A stretch of 43,562 bases of DNA from Succinivibrio faecicola (GCF_019448115.1 NZ_JAGFNY010000016.1:1-43562); one strand, 5' to 3'. Shown: positions 8,537 through 17,534, counted from the stretch's first letter. Translations and numbers: made by a program. The notes: generated by a model not told the origin, from the sequence alone.

Positions 8537-9187
8537 ATGCCAAGGCGTACTTTAGAAAATGCAATGCAGACAAAGAAAAAAATCTTGGAAACTGCTCAAA
8601 GACTTTTTAGCAGAAGGGGATTTGAGAGAACAAGTTTGTCTGATATAGCAAAAGGCGCTGGATGCACCAGAGGTGCAATATACTGGCACTTTGAGAATAA
8701 AGAAGAGCTTTTAATGTCTCTTTTAGAGAGTCTTGAGCAGGAACAGTTTGGTATGGAATTCCTAAATGACGCTTGTGATCCAAACTCATATAATCCATTA
8801 TCAAAATTAAAAAAATGGTTGTCAGCTCTGTGCGATGAGAAAAACATTGCTCTATTAAATTCAACTTTAATTTCCATGGTTATTATGATTTTTAATGGTG
8901 GATCTAATCCTGAATTAAAAGAGATGATGCAAGAGAGACGTATTCAAAAAAATGAGCTGATAGCAAAGGCTCTAAAGAATATAGTATCAAAAGGTCAATT
9001 ACCTTCAGATTTAATAATTGATCTTGCAGTAGAGCACCTATGCGTTTTTATTGTTGGCACTTTTCACAGAAGTCGTGTTACCAACACTAACGTTTTGAAG
9101 AATAATTTTCCTCTGTTTATAGAGCTTGAGTTTAAGGCTATCAGAGAATTGACAGAAGAAAAGCTTAGAACAAACAGCCTTCCTTAA
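8537..9187 (+). CDS. acrR: TetR-family transcriptional repressor (AcrR-like)
   Basis: This is a likely ligand-responsive repressor of the divergent acrAB operon. The 216-aa protein has the N-terminal TetR helix-turn-helix at about residues 13-60 (TSLSDIAKGAGCTRGAIYWHF, then KEEL). A C-terminal all-helical ligand-binding and dimerisation domain follows. The ATG at 8537 gives the family-typical start MPRRTLENA and has GGAGAGG 8 nt upstream; an in-frame start at 8420 would add 39 residues not seen in the family. Its 3' end overlaps the convergent thioesterase gene by 23 nt. Divergent position and shared palindromes support acrAB as the target, which is inference. Confidence 0.93.
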   Translation: MPRRTLENAMQTKKKILETAQRLFSRRGFERTSLSDIAKGAGCTRGAIYWHFENKEELLMSLLESLEQEQFGMEFLNDACDPNSYNPLSKLKKWLSALCDEKNIALLNSTLISMVIMIFNGGSNPELKEMMQERRIQKNELIAKALKNIVSKGQLPSDLIIDLAVEHLCVFIVGTFHRSRVTNTNVLKNNFPLFIELEFKAIRELTEEKLRTNSLP

Positions 9188-9665
9188 TTGTTCCGTCAGG
9201 ATTTAATCCAACCGACGCAGCATCAATTCCCTTTTCTGCAACAATCTTTGCTGTAGCAGGAAGAGGTCTTGGTTTTTTGAACTTGTCCACAGCAACATAA
9301 GTAATATTCGCTTCAGTTACTAAATCTCTTTCAGCATGTTCATTTGTTTCGCTTTCAATGAGCTTCTTAACCCAAATTTCTAGGTGTATCTTCATTGAAG
9401 TTGTTCCAACATGAATGCATTTTCCATAGCAGCAAACAACATCTCCAACAGATACTGGTTTTAAAAATGACATTCCCTCAACAGCAGCAGTCACTACACG
9501 TCCGTTTGCAACTTCTCTGCCTAATATTGCTCCTGCAATATCCATCTGAGACATTATCCAACCACCAAATATATCCCCATAAGGATTTGTATCACCTGGC
9601 ATCGCTAGTGTTCTTAGTAGCAAGTTTCCTTGAGGGATTCTTTTTTCATTAACATCCATTTTCAT
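9165..9665 (-). CDS. yciA: acyl-CoA thioester hydrolase (YciA-type hot-dog)
   Basis: This protein hydrolyses acyl-CoA thioesters in the cytoplasm, and the family is broad in chain length. At 166 aa it is longer than E. coli YciA because of a C-terminal extension of about 30 residues. The hot-dog signature is clear: GDIFGGWIMSQMDIAGA near residues 30-46, including the catalytic Asp region. VEGMSFLKPVSVGDVVCCYG follows, closely matching YciA. AAGG lies about 11 nt before the chosen ATG; Met3 is an alternative start. The gene converges on acrR with overlapping 3' ends and no terminator between them. Confidence 0.92.
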   Translation of the reverse strand: MKMDVNEKRIPQGNLLLRTLAMPGDTNPYGDIFGGWIMSQMDIAGAILGREVANGRVVTAAVEGMSFLKPVSVGDVVCCYGKCIHVGTTSMKIHLEIWVKKLIESETNEHAERDLVTEANITYVAVDKFKKPRPLPATAKIVAEKGIDAASVGLNPDGTIKEGCLF

Positions 9666-9741
9666 GAAATTTGTACCTTATATGTAATATGATTTGTTAG
9701 TATAATAAAATACTGGCTAATCAAATTATAGTTGGAATTTT

Positions 9742-10800
9742 ATGGAACAGTCATATCTTGATTTACAAAGACAGCAAGAGCATCTGAAGAATGTTTCAAG
9801 AACATTTGCTTTTACCATTCCATTTCTTCCATCAGATTTAGTTGATTATATTTCAAACGCATACCTTTTGTGTCGTATTGCAGATACAATTGAGGATGAT
9901 CCGAAAGCTCATCCATCTTCAAAAATATCATGGCTCAATTGCTTTGCTCAGTTCTGTCATAACGATTTTTCTGATGAAGAATCATTATTAACTCTCCATA
10001 AACATGCCTTATCAATTACTAAAGAAGGTGCAAAAAAAGAGGAATATGCACTCTTAGAAGATATGATTTTAGTAATTCAAAGAACAAGACAGTATCCCTT
10101 AAAGGTAAGAGAGATATTAAGCAGAGGTGTAGCCATTTTAAGTTTTGGCATGGCAAGAAGTATTAATGGGATTACTATAAGTTCACTTCAGGATGTAGAC
10201 AGATACTGCTATTTTGTTGCAGGTGTTGTAGGTGAACTTCTTGCTGCTTTGTTTGCATATAGTAACAACAAGATTGATAAATATGCTCTGATCAATCTAT
10301 CTGTAAGTTTTGGTGAAGGATTGCAACTTACAAATATATTAAAAGACAGGGCTGAAGATGCTAAAAGAGGAGTTTCTTTTCTGCCTGCAGTTGATAAAGC
10401 TGATGATTCAATGACAAAGCAGGGAAGAGAATATATTGAATATGCTCAGGGGCATTTAACAGATGCAATTGATTTTATTCAGATGATCCCAGCATCATCA
10501 TATGGGATAAGAATGTTCTGCCTATTGAATGTAGTTATGGCAACAGCTACTTTAAAGAAAATTCATAAATATGATTTAGCAGGAATAAAACATTTAAAAA
10601 TTACAAGACGGCAGGTGAAGACTTTGTATGTTCTTTGTAAATTATGTGCTTGCAGCAATCTTTTGGTAAGAATGCTGTTTAGATTTGTTAGTTTTGGCGT
10701 TCGAGCAAAAAGAAGATCTCCAAAAGATTTGAGATCATCTGTTTCGTTCTGGGACAAAACAGCAAGTCTGTTAACTTTTGAAAGACAGGAAGAAGAGTAA
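9742..10800 (+). CDS. squalene/phytoene synthase family protein
   Basis: Members of this trans-isoprenyl diphosphate synthase family condense two farnesyl or geranylgeranyl diphosphates head-to-head. The 352-aa protein begins with the typical VSRTFAFTIPFLP motif. It has both magnesium-binding aspartate motifs: DTIED near residue 49 and DRAED near residue 202, the latter within LTNILKDRAEDAKRG. The combination suggests a squalene-synthase-like enzyme and not one of the two-protein HpnC/HpnD type, but the product cannot be decided. A C-terminal basic, partly hydrophobic region could be membrane-associated. No other isoprenoid or hopanoid gene is nearby. The stop overlaps the next start (TAATG), so it is probably translationally coupled to the dsbA-like gene. 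Confidence 0.87.
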   Translation: MEQSYLDLQRQQEHLKNVSRTFAFTIPFLPSDLVDYISNAYLLCRIADTIEDDPKAHPSSKISWLNCFAQFCHNDFSDEESLLTLHKHALSITKEGAKKEEYALLEDMILVIQRTRQYPLKVREILSRGVAILSFGMARSINGITISSLQDVDRYCYFVAGVVGELLAALFAYSNNKIDKYALINLSVSFGEGLQLTNILKDRAEDAKRGVSFLPAVDKADDSMTKQGREYIEYAQGHLTDAIDFIQMIPASSYGIRMFCLLNVVMATATLKKIHKYDLAGIKHLKITRRQVKTLYVLCKLCACSNLLVRMLFRFVSFGVRAKRRSPKDLRSSVSFWDKTASLLTFERQEEE

Positions 10801-11417
10801 TGTTCATTCAAATTGTAAAATATTTTGTTATACCACTATTATCTTTATCAATTACATTTCCATCTTTTGCAAAAGATTACAAGATAGATAAGGATTACAA
10901 GATTGTATCTGAGAAAAAGACACAGACTCCTGAAATCAGAGAGTTCTTTTCTTTCTACTGTAGTCATTGTTATTCAATGAGAAAAAACTTTAAGGAAATA
11001 GCTTATAAATTTAAAGACAAAGCAAAGTTTGAGCTTAATCCTGTTGGCTTAATCGGTGGAGATATTGGTGTTGAATCTCAAAAAGGTTATGTCGTAGCTC
11101 AAAATATGGGTATTGCAGATGAATACTCAAAAAGATTGTTCTCACAGGTACACGAAAAAGAGCAGATCCCACAAGATCATGAGTATTTTGTAAAGATTTT
11201 TGAAGGAATGGGAATTTCTGCTGATAAGGTAAACGCTGATTACAACTCATTTGTTACATTAGGTAGGGTTGCTCAGTTCGATAAACTTACATCTAAATAT
11301 AAAATTGAAGCTGTTCCAGAGATTGTTATCAATGGAAAATATCTAATAGTTTCTGAAGATATTGAATCTGTTGAAGATTATGTATCTTTAATTGACTATT
11401 TGTTAACACTGCCTTAA
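10800..11417 (+). CDS. dsbA: periplasmic thiol:disulfide interchange protein (DsbA-like)
   Basis: This is a disulfide-forming oxidoreductase of the periplasm. The 205-aa precursor has an N-terminal signal peptide, likely cut after SFA (about residue 24). A thioredoxin fold follows with active site Cys54-Ser-His-Cys57 and a cis-proline loop (AVPEIVING) near residue 172. E. coli DsbA has CPHC, so Ser replaces Pro, which may shift the redox potential. DsbA adjoining a yihG-type gene recalls the E. coli dsbA-yihF-yihG-polA order. It overlaps the synthase-like gene by one base and ends at a strong terminator. The partner DsbB is not in the window. Confidence 0.9.
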   Translation: MFIQIVKYFVIPLLSLSITFPSFAKDYKIDKDYKIVSEKKTQTPEIREFFSFYCSHCYSMRKNFKEIAYKFKDKAKFELNPVGLIGGDIGVESQKGYVVAQNMGIADEYSKRLFSQVHEKEQIPQDHEYFVKIFEGMGISADKVNADYNSFVTLGRVAQFDKLTSKYKIEAVPEIVINGKYLIVSEDIESVEDYVSLIDYLLTLP

Positions 11418-11424
11418 AAATTAA

Positions 11425-11450
11425 ACAGGTCTTACAAATGTAAGACCTGT
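11425..11450. terminator. bidirectional terminator between dsbA and yihG
   Basis: An 11-bp perfect stem, ACAGGTCTTAC/GTAAGACCTGT, closes an AAAT loop. The minus-strand side is followed by TTTAATTTTT, a good U tract; the plus-strand tail is weaker. It separates convergent genes. Confidence 0.88.
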
Positions 11451-11477
11451 CTTCTATATCCTATAAGAAATCATTAC

Positions 11478-12419
11478 TTATTTCTTATTCTTTTCTGATT
11501 CATAATCATTAAGCATCCTTTCGAGAAGAGCATCTTTTCTTTCCCACAATGATCTTACATACATTGTAAAATCGTGTTTAAACTGCTTATCTTCTAGATA
11601 ATTACCTTTTAGGCTCTCATCAATTTTTAAAATATCTACATTTACATAGATATTCTTGATTCTTCCTTTCATCATGTCGACGAAAGCTTTTTTCTGATTA
11701 TCAGGATAAAAATATGTAACATCAAATAGATATTCAATTTCCTGTCCGATTTCAGAGATTGCTACACCAAGTGAAGCTGCTTTTGGTGGAAGCAGGTACT
11801 TATAAGGTGATTTAGCTTTCTTTGCCTTTTCTTTAGTATATCTACTGCCTTCAACAAAGTTTATTAAAGTTGCAGGGAATTTGATAAGTCTCTTACATGC
11901 TGCCTTTGTTGTTTCAATATCTTTTGTTCTAAGTTTTGGATTCTTTAGAAGTTTTTCTTTTGGATATCTTCTAAGGAATGGCATTCCTAATGCATAGCAT
12001 GCAAGACCTGCAAATGGTATATAAATTAAGGAGTGCTTCATGAAGAACTTGGTTGTTGGAATATTACCTTTAAATACGCATCCCATGAATAAAATATCAA
12101 GCCAACTTAGGTGGTTTGATATAACGATACAGGATTTTTTTGTCTTAGGAATATTATCCCCGCTTATGTGCCATTTGACATTGTTTGTAAGCCTAATTAT
12201 GCAGCGGTTAAAAAATACCCATGTTCTGTATAAGTGATAATTTGTTTTTTCAATTAGAACTGTCACTACATCAAAAGGCAGACAGAACTTTATTATGCCA
12301 AGTAGCATCATTGGTGTAGCAATGATTATTACATTAAGCGATATAAGGATACAGTTTATAAGTAAAATTATTGGTGATGGTAAAAAGGAAAGCATAATAA
12401 TTCCCAAGTCAAACAACAT
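11478..12419 (-). CDS. yihG: 1-acyl-glycerol-phosphate acyltransferase family protein (YihG-like)
   Basis: This is an inner-membrane acyltransferase of the PlsC superfamily; YihG in E. coli acts as an LPA acyltransferase. N-terminal hydrophobic helices (about the first 40 residues) precede the catalytic motif NHLSWLDI (NHxxxxD). Motif III is the segment NFVEGSRYT. The C-terminal PPKAASLGVAI resembles E. coli YihG. The start is uncertain: a TTG at 12440, ATG at 12419 and ATG at 12395 are all in frame. None has a strong Shine-Dalgarno, and the last gives 305 aa, closest to E. coli YihG (about 310). It is monocistronic and convergent with dsbA. Confidence 0.9.
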   Translation of the reverse strand: MLFDLGIIMLSFLPSPIILLINCILISLNVIIIATPMMLLGIIKFCLPFDVVTVLIEKTNYHLYRTWVFFNRCIIRLTNNVKWHISGDNIPKTKKSCIVISNHLSWLDILFMGCVFKGNIPTTKFFMKHSLIYIPFAGLACYALGMPFLRRYPKEKLLKNPKLRTKDIETTKAACKRLIKFPATLINFVEGSRYTKEKAKKAKSPYKYLLPPKAASLGVAISEIGQEIEYLFDVTYFYPDNQKKAFVDMMKGRIKNIYVNVDILKIDESLKGNYLEDKQFKHDFTMYVRSLWERKDALLERMLNDYESEKNKK

Positions 12420-12580
12420 AAAACGTGACCATTTTACCAAAAAATAACAAAAATGTTATTTTTGCAAAAAATCGAACATAATTATAACTATGTTCCATTT
12501 TTTGGTGTATACTGATTTCAGTTTATTTTTATTTTAAGAGTAATTTTTTGCAAAATATTATGTAAGGTTTTGATTCATTT

Positions 12581-12623
12581 TTTATCACTGCAAAATGAAA
12601 AGATAACTTTGATAAGTGATAAA
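12581..12623 (+). promoter_or_regulatory. inverted repeat in the ilvE leader
   Basis: TTTATCACT (12581-12589) and AGTGATAAA (12615-12623) are a perfect 9-bp inverted repeat separated by 25 nt, about 50 nt before the ilvE start. It could be an operator pair or an mRNA stem. No leader peptide rich in Ile/Leu/Val codons and no classical ilv attenuator is visible. Confidence 0.35.
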
Positions 12624-12671
12624 ATCTTGAATATTGCTTATATAAAAGTTCAGTATATTGAGGAAAATAAA

Positions 12672-13598
12672 ATGGCAGATAATACCAAGTATATATGGTT
12701 CAATGGCAAGATGGTTCCATGGGCAGACGCAAAGGTTCACGTTACAGCTCATGCATTACACTACGGCTCTGCTGTGTTTGAGGGTATTCGTGCCTATGCA
12801 ACCAAGAATGGTCCACAGATTTTCCGTTTAAAAGAACACATTGATCGTTTATTTAATTCTGCAAAGATCTATCGTTTCCCTATTGCTCAGACAAAAGAGG
12901 AAATCATGGATGCTTGTAAGAAGGTTATCTCAGAGAACGGTCTTGAGTACGGTTATATTCGTCCATTAATCTTCATGGGTGAAGTAGGTCTTGGCGTTAA
13001 GTTCAAGAAAGGCGTTAACGCTGATGCTATGGTATGTGCAATGCCATGGGGTGCTTACCTTGGCGAAGAGGGCTTAAAGAAGGGTATTAAAGTATGCATT
13101 TCTTCATGGAGAAGATTAGCTCCTGATACAATTCCTACAGAAGCAAAGGCTGCTGGTAACTACCTGTCATCAATTCTGATTGCAAATGAGTGTACAAACA
13201 ACGGTTACACTGAGGCTATTGCATTAGATACAAATGGCTACATTTCAGAAGGTTCAGGCGAGAACGTATTCTTCGTAAAAGATGGCGTTTTATATACTTC
13301 TCCAAATACTTCTGGTTTATTACCTGGTATAACAAGAGATGCTGTAACCAAGGTTGCCCAGAGCTTAGGCTATGAGGTTCGTACTCAGCCAATTCCTCGT
13401 GAGATGGTATATCTTGCAGATGAAATGTTCTTCACTGGTACAGCTGCTGAAATCACTCCAATTGCTTCAGTAGACGGTATCGATGTTGGTTGTGGTTATA
13501 GAGGTCCTGTAACTGAGAAATTGCAGAATGCATTCTTCGCAATCGTAAGAGGTGAAGTTGAGGACAAGTATGGTTGGTTAACTCCAGTCAACAAATAA
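12672..13598 (+). CDS. ilvE: branched-chain amino acid aminotransferase
   Basis: This is the PLP-dependent transaminase for the last step of isoleucine, leucine and valine synthesis. At 308 aa it matches E. coli IlvE in length and nearly throughout in sequence (KVHVTAHALHYGSAVFEGIR near the N-terminus). The PLP lysine is Lys159 in IPTEAKAAGNYL, and the C-terminal GTAAEITPI phosphate loop is present. The ATG at 12672 is preferred because GAGG lies 8 nt upstream and the family N-terminus begins there; the in-frame start at 12570 would add 34 unconserved residues. It heads the ilvEDA cluster, but a strong hairpin separates it from ilvD. Confidence 0.96.
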   Translation: MADNTKYIWFNGKMVPWADAKVHVTAHALHYGSAVFEGIRAYATKNGPQIFRLKEHIDRLFNSAKIYRFPIAQTKEEIMDACKKVISENGLEYGYIRPLIFMGEVGLGVKFKKGVNADAMVCAMPWGAYLGEEGLKKGIKVCISSWRRLAPDTIPTEAKAAGNYLSSILIANECTNNGYTEAIALDTNGYISEGSGENVFFVKDGVLYTSPNTSGLLPGITRDAVTKVAQSLGYEVRTQPIPREMVYLADEMFFTGTAAEITPIASVDGIDVGCGYRGPVTEKLQNAFFAIVRGEVEDKYGWLTPVNK

Positions 13599-13610
13599 TA
13601 GCTTCTAGTT

Positions 13611-13640
13611 AAATGACCCACTAGTAGTGGGTCATTTTCG
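13611..13640 (+). terminator. intrinsic terminator after ilvE
   Basis: A 12-bp perfect stem, AAATGACCCACT/AGTGGGTCATTT (13611-13622 and 13626-13637), with an AGT loop and a short T run. It lies inside the ilvE-ilvD gap, so ilvD-ilvA probably needs its own promoter or partial readthrough. Confidence 0.85.
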
Positions 13641-13709
13641 CTTAAAGATAGTTAATTTTCTGTATTTGGAAATACTGTATATTCAAGAGAATCAAGGGAA
13701 TATAGTTTT

Positions 13710-15560
13710 ATGGCAAACAATTACCGTTCAAAGGTTACCTACGAAGGCAAGATTATGGCAGGTGCCCGTGCTTTATGGAAAGCAACAGGTGTAAAAGACA
13801 GCGATTTTGGTAAACCAATTATTGCTGTAGCCAATTCTTTTACTCAGTTTGTTCCAGGTCACGTTCATTTACACGAAGTAGGACAGCTTGTTGTTCAGGA
13901 AATTGAAAAGGCAGGTGGTATTGCCAAGGAATTCAATACTATTGCTGTTGACGATGGTATTGCAATGGGGCACACCGGTATGCTTTATTCACTGCCAAGC
14001 CGTGATATTATTGCTGATTCTGTTGAATACATGGTAAATGCTCACAAGGCTGATGCTTTAGTTTGTATTTCAAACTGCGATAAAGTTACTCCTGGTATGC
14101 TGATGGCATCTATGAGACTGAATATTCCTGTAATTTTTGTTTCAGGCGGTCCTATGGAAGCTGGAAGAATGGATGACTGCGACCATAAGGTTGATCTAAT
14201 TGATGCAATGATCGTTTCAGCTGAGCCAAACGTATCAGACGAAAGAGTAAGAGCTGTTGAATCTGCAGCTTGCCCAACATGCGGTTCATGTTCTGGTATG
14301 TTTACAGCAAACTCAATGAACTCATTAACAGAAGCTTTAGGTTTATCTTTACCTGGAAACGGCTCATTAGTTGCAACTCACGCATTTAGAAAAGAATTAT
14401 TTGTTAAGGCTGCACACAGAATCGTTGAAATGGCTAAAGCTCATTATGAGCAGGGCGACAATTCTGTACTCCCTCGTTCAATTGCAACAAAGGATACATT
14501 TGAAAATGCAATGAGCCTTGATATTGCAATGGGTGGTTCAACCAACACTGTTCTTCATTTATTAGCTGTTGCTCAGGAAGCTGGTGTTGATTTTACAATG
14601 AAGGATATTGATCGTCTTTCAAGAAAAATCCCTCACATCTGTAAGATGTCACCATCAACTCCACTTTGGCATATGGAAGATCTCCACAATGCTGGCGGTA
14701 TCATGAATATCATGGCTCAGTTAAAGAAGAAGAACCTGCTACATCTTGAAAGCCGCACTGTGCTAGGCATGTCTTTAGGTGAGCAGATCGATAAGTACGA
14801 TCTTGAAAAGACAACTGATGCTGATGTAAAGAGATTCTATTCAGCCTGTGCTGGTGGCAAATACAATATCAAGGCTTTCAGCCAGTCAAATACTGTAGAT
14901 AAATTAGATACTGATCGTGTTAACGGCTGTATTCATGATTTAGACCATGCATACTCTCAGGATGGCGGTCTAGCTGTTTTATACGGTAACTTAGCTGAAA
15001 ACGGCTGTATTGTTAAGACTGCGGGTGTTGATTCTTCTATCCTTAAATTTGTTGGCCCAGCAAGAATCTTTGAAAGCCAGGAAGCTGGTGTAGAAGGTAT
15101 TCTTGGTGGCAAAGTTAAAGAAGGTGATGTTGTTATTATTCGTTATGAAGGCCCACGTGGTGGTCCTGGCATGCAGGAGATGTTATATCCAACATCATAT
15201 ATTAAGTCTGTAGGTCTTGGAAAGAAATGTGCTCTTGTAACTGATGGTCGTTTCTCTGGTGGTTCATCAGGTCTTTCAATTGGTCACGTTTCACCAGAAG
15301 CAGCTAACGGCGGTAACATTGGTCTTCTTGAAGAAAATGATATTATCAAGATTGATATTCCAAACAGAACAATTTCTATGGATGTTTCTGATGAAGAGTT
15401 AGCTGCAAGACGTGCAAAGATGGAAGCACGTGGCAACAAGGCATGGCAGCCAGAAAACAGAGACAGAGATATCACCTTTGCTCTTAAGGCTTATGCAAAG
15501 CTTGCATCAAGCGCTGATAAGGGTGGTGTTCGTGATAGAAGCAAGCTAGAGGGCCTATAA
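13710..15560 (+). CDS. ilvD: dihydroxy-acid dehydratase
   Basis: This iron-sulfur enzyme dehydrates 2,3-dihydroxy-acids to 2-keto acids, the third step of Ile/Val synthesis. The 616 aa equals E. coli IlvD in length, with near-identical blocks such as [20 protein letters not shown]. The cluster cysteines are visible at Cys123 (SNCDK) and in [10 protein letters not shown] (Cys188, 191, 194), and [12 protein letters not shown] is also present. AAGGG lies about 11 nt before the ATG. The next gene, ilvA, starts one base after the stop. The oxygen-sensitive cluster type of E. coli is expected, consistent with anaerobic life. Confidence 0.97.
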   Translation: MANNYRSKVTYEGKIMAGARALWKATGVKDSDFGKPIIAVANSFTQFVPGHVHLHEVGQLVVQEIEKAGGIAKEFNTIAVDDGIAMGHTGMLYSLPSRDIIADSVEYMVNAHKADALVCISNCDKVTPGMLMASMRLNIPVIFVSGGPMEAGRMDDCDHKVDLIDAMIVSAEPNVSDERVRAVESAACPTCGSCSGMFTANSMNSLTEALGLSLPGNGSLVATHAFRKELFVKAAHRIVEMAKAHYEQGDNSVLPRSIATKDTFENAMSLDIAMGGSTNTVLHLLAVAQEAGVDFTMKDIDRLSRKIPHICKMSPSTPLWHMEDLHNAGGIMNIMAQLKKKNLLHLESRTVLGMSLGEQIDKYDLEKTTDADVKRFYSACAGGKYNIKAFSQSNTVDKLDTDRVNGCIHDLDHAYSQDGGLAVLYGNLAENGCIVKTAGVDSSILKFVGPARIFESQEAGVEGILGGKVKEGDVVIIRYEGPRGGPGMQEMLYPTSYIKSVGLGKKCALVTDGRFSGGSSGLSIGHVSPEAANGGNIGLLEENDIIKIDIPNRTISMDVSDEELAARRAKMEARGNKAWQPENRDRDITFALKAYAKLASSADKGGVRDRSKLEGL

Positions 15561-15561
15561 T

Positions 15562-17091
15562 ATGTCAGGTGATAAGCAGCTAGATGCTCAGGGGTATCTT
15601 AAAAAGATACTACTTGCAAGAATATACGATCTTGTAAAAGTTACACCTTTACAGAAGTTAGATAATTTATCTTCACGTCTAGGTGTGAATGTAATGCTTA
15701 AAAGAGAGGATTATCAGAAGATCCACTCATTTAAGTTACGTGGTGCTTACCATAAGATTAAGAATCTTGATGAAGCCGCTCTAAAGGCAGGTATTATTAC
15801 TGCATCTGCAGGTAACCACGCACAGGGTGTTGCACTTTCAGCAAAGCAGTTAGGTATTAAGGCAACAATTGTAATGCCTACTACAACACCTGATCTAAAG
15901 ATTGATGCTGTACGTAATTATGGTGCTGAAGTTGTTCTTTATGGCGACAGCTTTAATGAATCATACGACTATGCACAGCAGTGCGCAAAGAAGAAGGGAT
16001 TAACCATGATCCCTCCTTATGATGATCCTGATGTAATTGCAGGTCAGGGAACCATTGCACACGAAATCATCGGCCAGTGTGACAGCATCGATACTATCTA
16101 TGTTCAGATTGGTGGTGGCGGTCTTGCTGCAGGTATTGCAGTTTACATTAAATCATTACTTCCTCATATTAAAGTAATCGGTGTTGAATCTGAAGGTTCA
16201 GCTTGTATGAAGGCAGCTCTAAAGGCTGGTAAACCAGTTGATATCGGCTATGTATCTCATTTTGCTGATGGTGTTGCAGTAAGTAAGGCTGGTACTGAAA
16301 CATTCAGAGTTTTAAGTAAATATCTTGATGACATTGTTACCTGTTCAAATGATGAAATCTGTGCAGCAATGAAAGATATCTTTGATGATACTAGAGCAAT
16401 TGCCGAACCATCAGGTGCACTTTCATTAGCTGGTTTAAAGAAGTACGTTAGAGAAAATAACATTAAGTCTGGCAATCATATAGCAATTCTGTCAGGTGCA
16501 AATGTTAAGTTCCATACTCTTCGTATGGTTGCAGAGCGTTGTGATGTCGGTGAGATGTCAGAAGGTATTCTTTCTGTTGAAATCCCTGAAAAGATCGGTG
16601 CATTCCTTGATTTTACCAAGGCAATCGGATCAAGAGCTGTTACAGAGTTCAGCTACCGTTATAACAGTTCACAGGGTGCAAGAGTATTTGCATCAGTGGA
16701 ACTTACTGATGGAAAGAAGGAATTAAACGAGATTTGCAAGTCATTAAAGAAGAGTGGTTATCTTGTAACCGATCTTACGGATGATGTTCTTGCAAAGGAT
16801 CATTTAAGATACATGGTAGGTGGTCATCCTGCAGCAAACTTAAATGAAAGATTGTTCCTATTTGAGTTCCCATCAACTGCTAATGCATTGGTAAGATTCT
16901 TAGAAACACTTGGTAATGCCTATAACATTACACTGTTCCACTTCCGCATTACAGGTTTAGAGTTCTGCTCTGTACTTTGTGGTCTGGATGTAACAGGAAA
17001 AGAAGATGGTGTTAATGACTTCATTAAGGCTGTTGGTTACCCTGTTGAAGAAGTAACATCTAATACTGCATATCAGCAATTGATCAAGTAA
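15562..17091 (+). CDS. ilvA: threonine ammonia-lyase, biosynthetic
   Basis: This PLP enzyme converts threonine to 2-oxobutanoate and commits carbon to isoleucine. At 509 aa it is the long biosynthetic form. The catalytic domain has the PLP lysine Lys58 in SFKLRGA and the glycine-rich phosphate loop GGGGLAAG near residue 187. Two ACT-like regulatory repeats follow from about residue 325 (SVEIPEKIGAFLDF, and FLFEFPSTANALVRFLETLG), predicting isoleucine feedback. It begins one base after ilvD, and its stop overlaps the start of the next gene (TAATG). Confidence 0.96.
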   Translation: MSGDKQLDAQGYLKKILLARIYDLVKVTPLQKLDNLSSRLGVNVMLKREDYQKIHSFKLRGAYHKIKNLDEAALKAGIITASAGNHAQGVALSAKQLGIKATIVMPTTTPDLKIDAVRNYGAEVVLYGDSFNESYDYAQQCAKKKGLTMIPPYDDPDVIAGQGTIAHEIIGQCDSIDTIYVQIGGGGLAAGIAVYIKSLLPHIKVIGVESEGSACMKAALKAGKPVDIGYVSHFADGVAVSKAGTETFRVLSKYLDDIVTCSNDEICAAMKDIFDDTRAIAEPSGALSLAGLKKYVRENNIKSGNHIAILSGANVKFHTLRMVAERCDVGEMSEGILSVEIPEKIGAFLDFTKAIGSRAVTEFSYRYNSSQGARVFASVELTDGKKELNEICKSLKKSGYLVTDLTDDVLAKDHLRYMVGGHPAANLNERLFLFEFPSTANALVRFLETLGNAYNITLFHFRITGLEFCSVLCGLDVTGKEDGVNDFIKAVGYPVEEVTSNTAYQQLIK

Positions 17092-17528
17092 TGAAAGGTT
17101 TATTAGTATCTTTATTGCTTTGCTCTCTGTCTTTTGCTTCAGTAGCAAAAGATGGAGAGTTCAGTGAGTTTGTAAAAGATAATTCTGTTTTTTATGAGAA
17201 TCAGGATGGCACAGCTTCTGCCTCTTTAAGCATACTTGCTCCAATAGCTAATCTTTCAACAACAAAAGAATATGCTCAGTATGTAATGGATTCTTATAGA
17301 GGATGGAATCTCAATGCAGTAATTCAGCATCAAGGATTCTCTTTCAGATTTGTTGATAACGCTCCATGTGTTGGTCTTGTAACATACTTTGATGGCAGAT
17401 CATATCTTTTCTTTAAGGCCTGTGGAAATATCAAAAAGGACAGTTTAAAAGAGCTTTACAAAAAAGCTAATGAAAAACTGAAGATTTCCGATATTTTAAA
17501 GAAACAGTATAAAACAAATATATACTAA
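17091..17528 (+). CDS. small exported protein of unknown function, coupled to ilvA
   Basis: The 145-aa protein has a clear signal peptide (basic start, hydrophobic core LLVSLLLCSLSF) with likely cleavage after SVA near residue 19. The mature part is about 125 aa with two cysteines (in APCVG and FKACGN) that could form a disulfide, and a Lys-rich C-terminus. I do not recognise the family. It overlaps the ilvA stop by one base, so it is almost certainly co-translated with ilvDA. That is odd for a periplasmic protein with no visible link to isoleucine synthesis. Base composition matches the neighbours. A perfect terminator follows. Confidence 0.85.
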   Translation: MKGLLVSLLLCSLSFASVAKDGEFSEFVKDNSVFYENQDGTASASLSILAPIANLSTTKEYAQYVMDSYRGWNLNAVIQHQGFSFRFVDNAPCVGLVTYFDGRSYLFFKACGNIKKDSLKELYKKANEKLKISDILKKQYKTNIY

Positions 17529-17534
17529 AAATAA

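Noticed and set aside
12443-12465. AAATAAC/GTTATTT inverted repeat upstream of yihG as a terminator
   Set aside because: It lies between two divergent genes, upstream of both, and is nearly all A and T; no gene would end there.
12441-12671. ilv attenuator with leader peptide
   Set aside because: The only short ORF starting near 12453 has no ribosome site and no run of Ile, Leu or Val codons.
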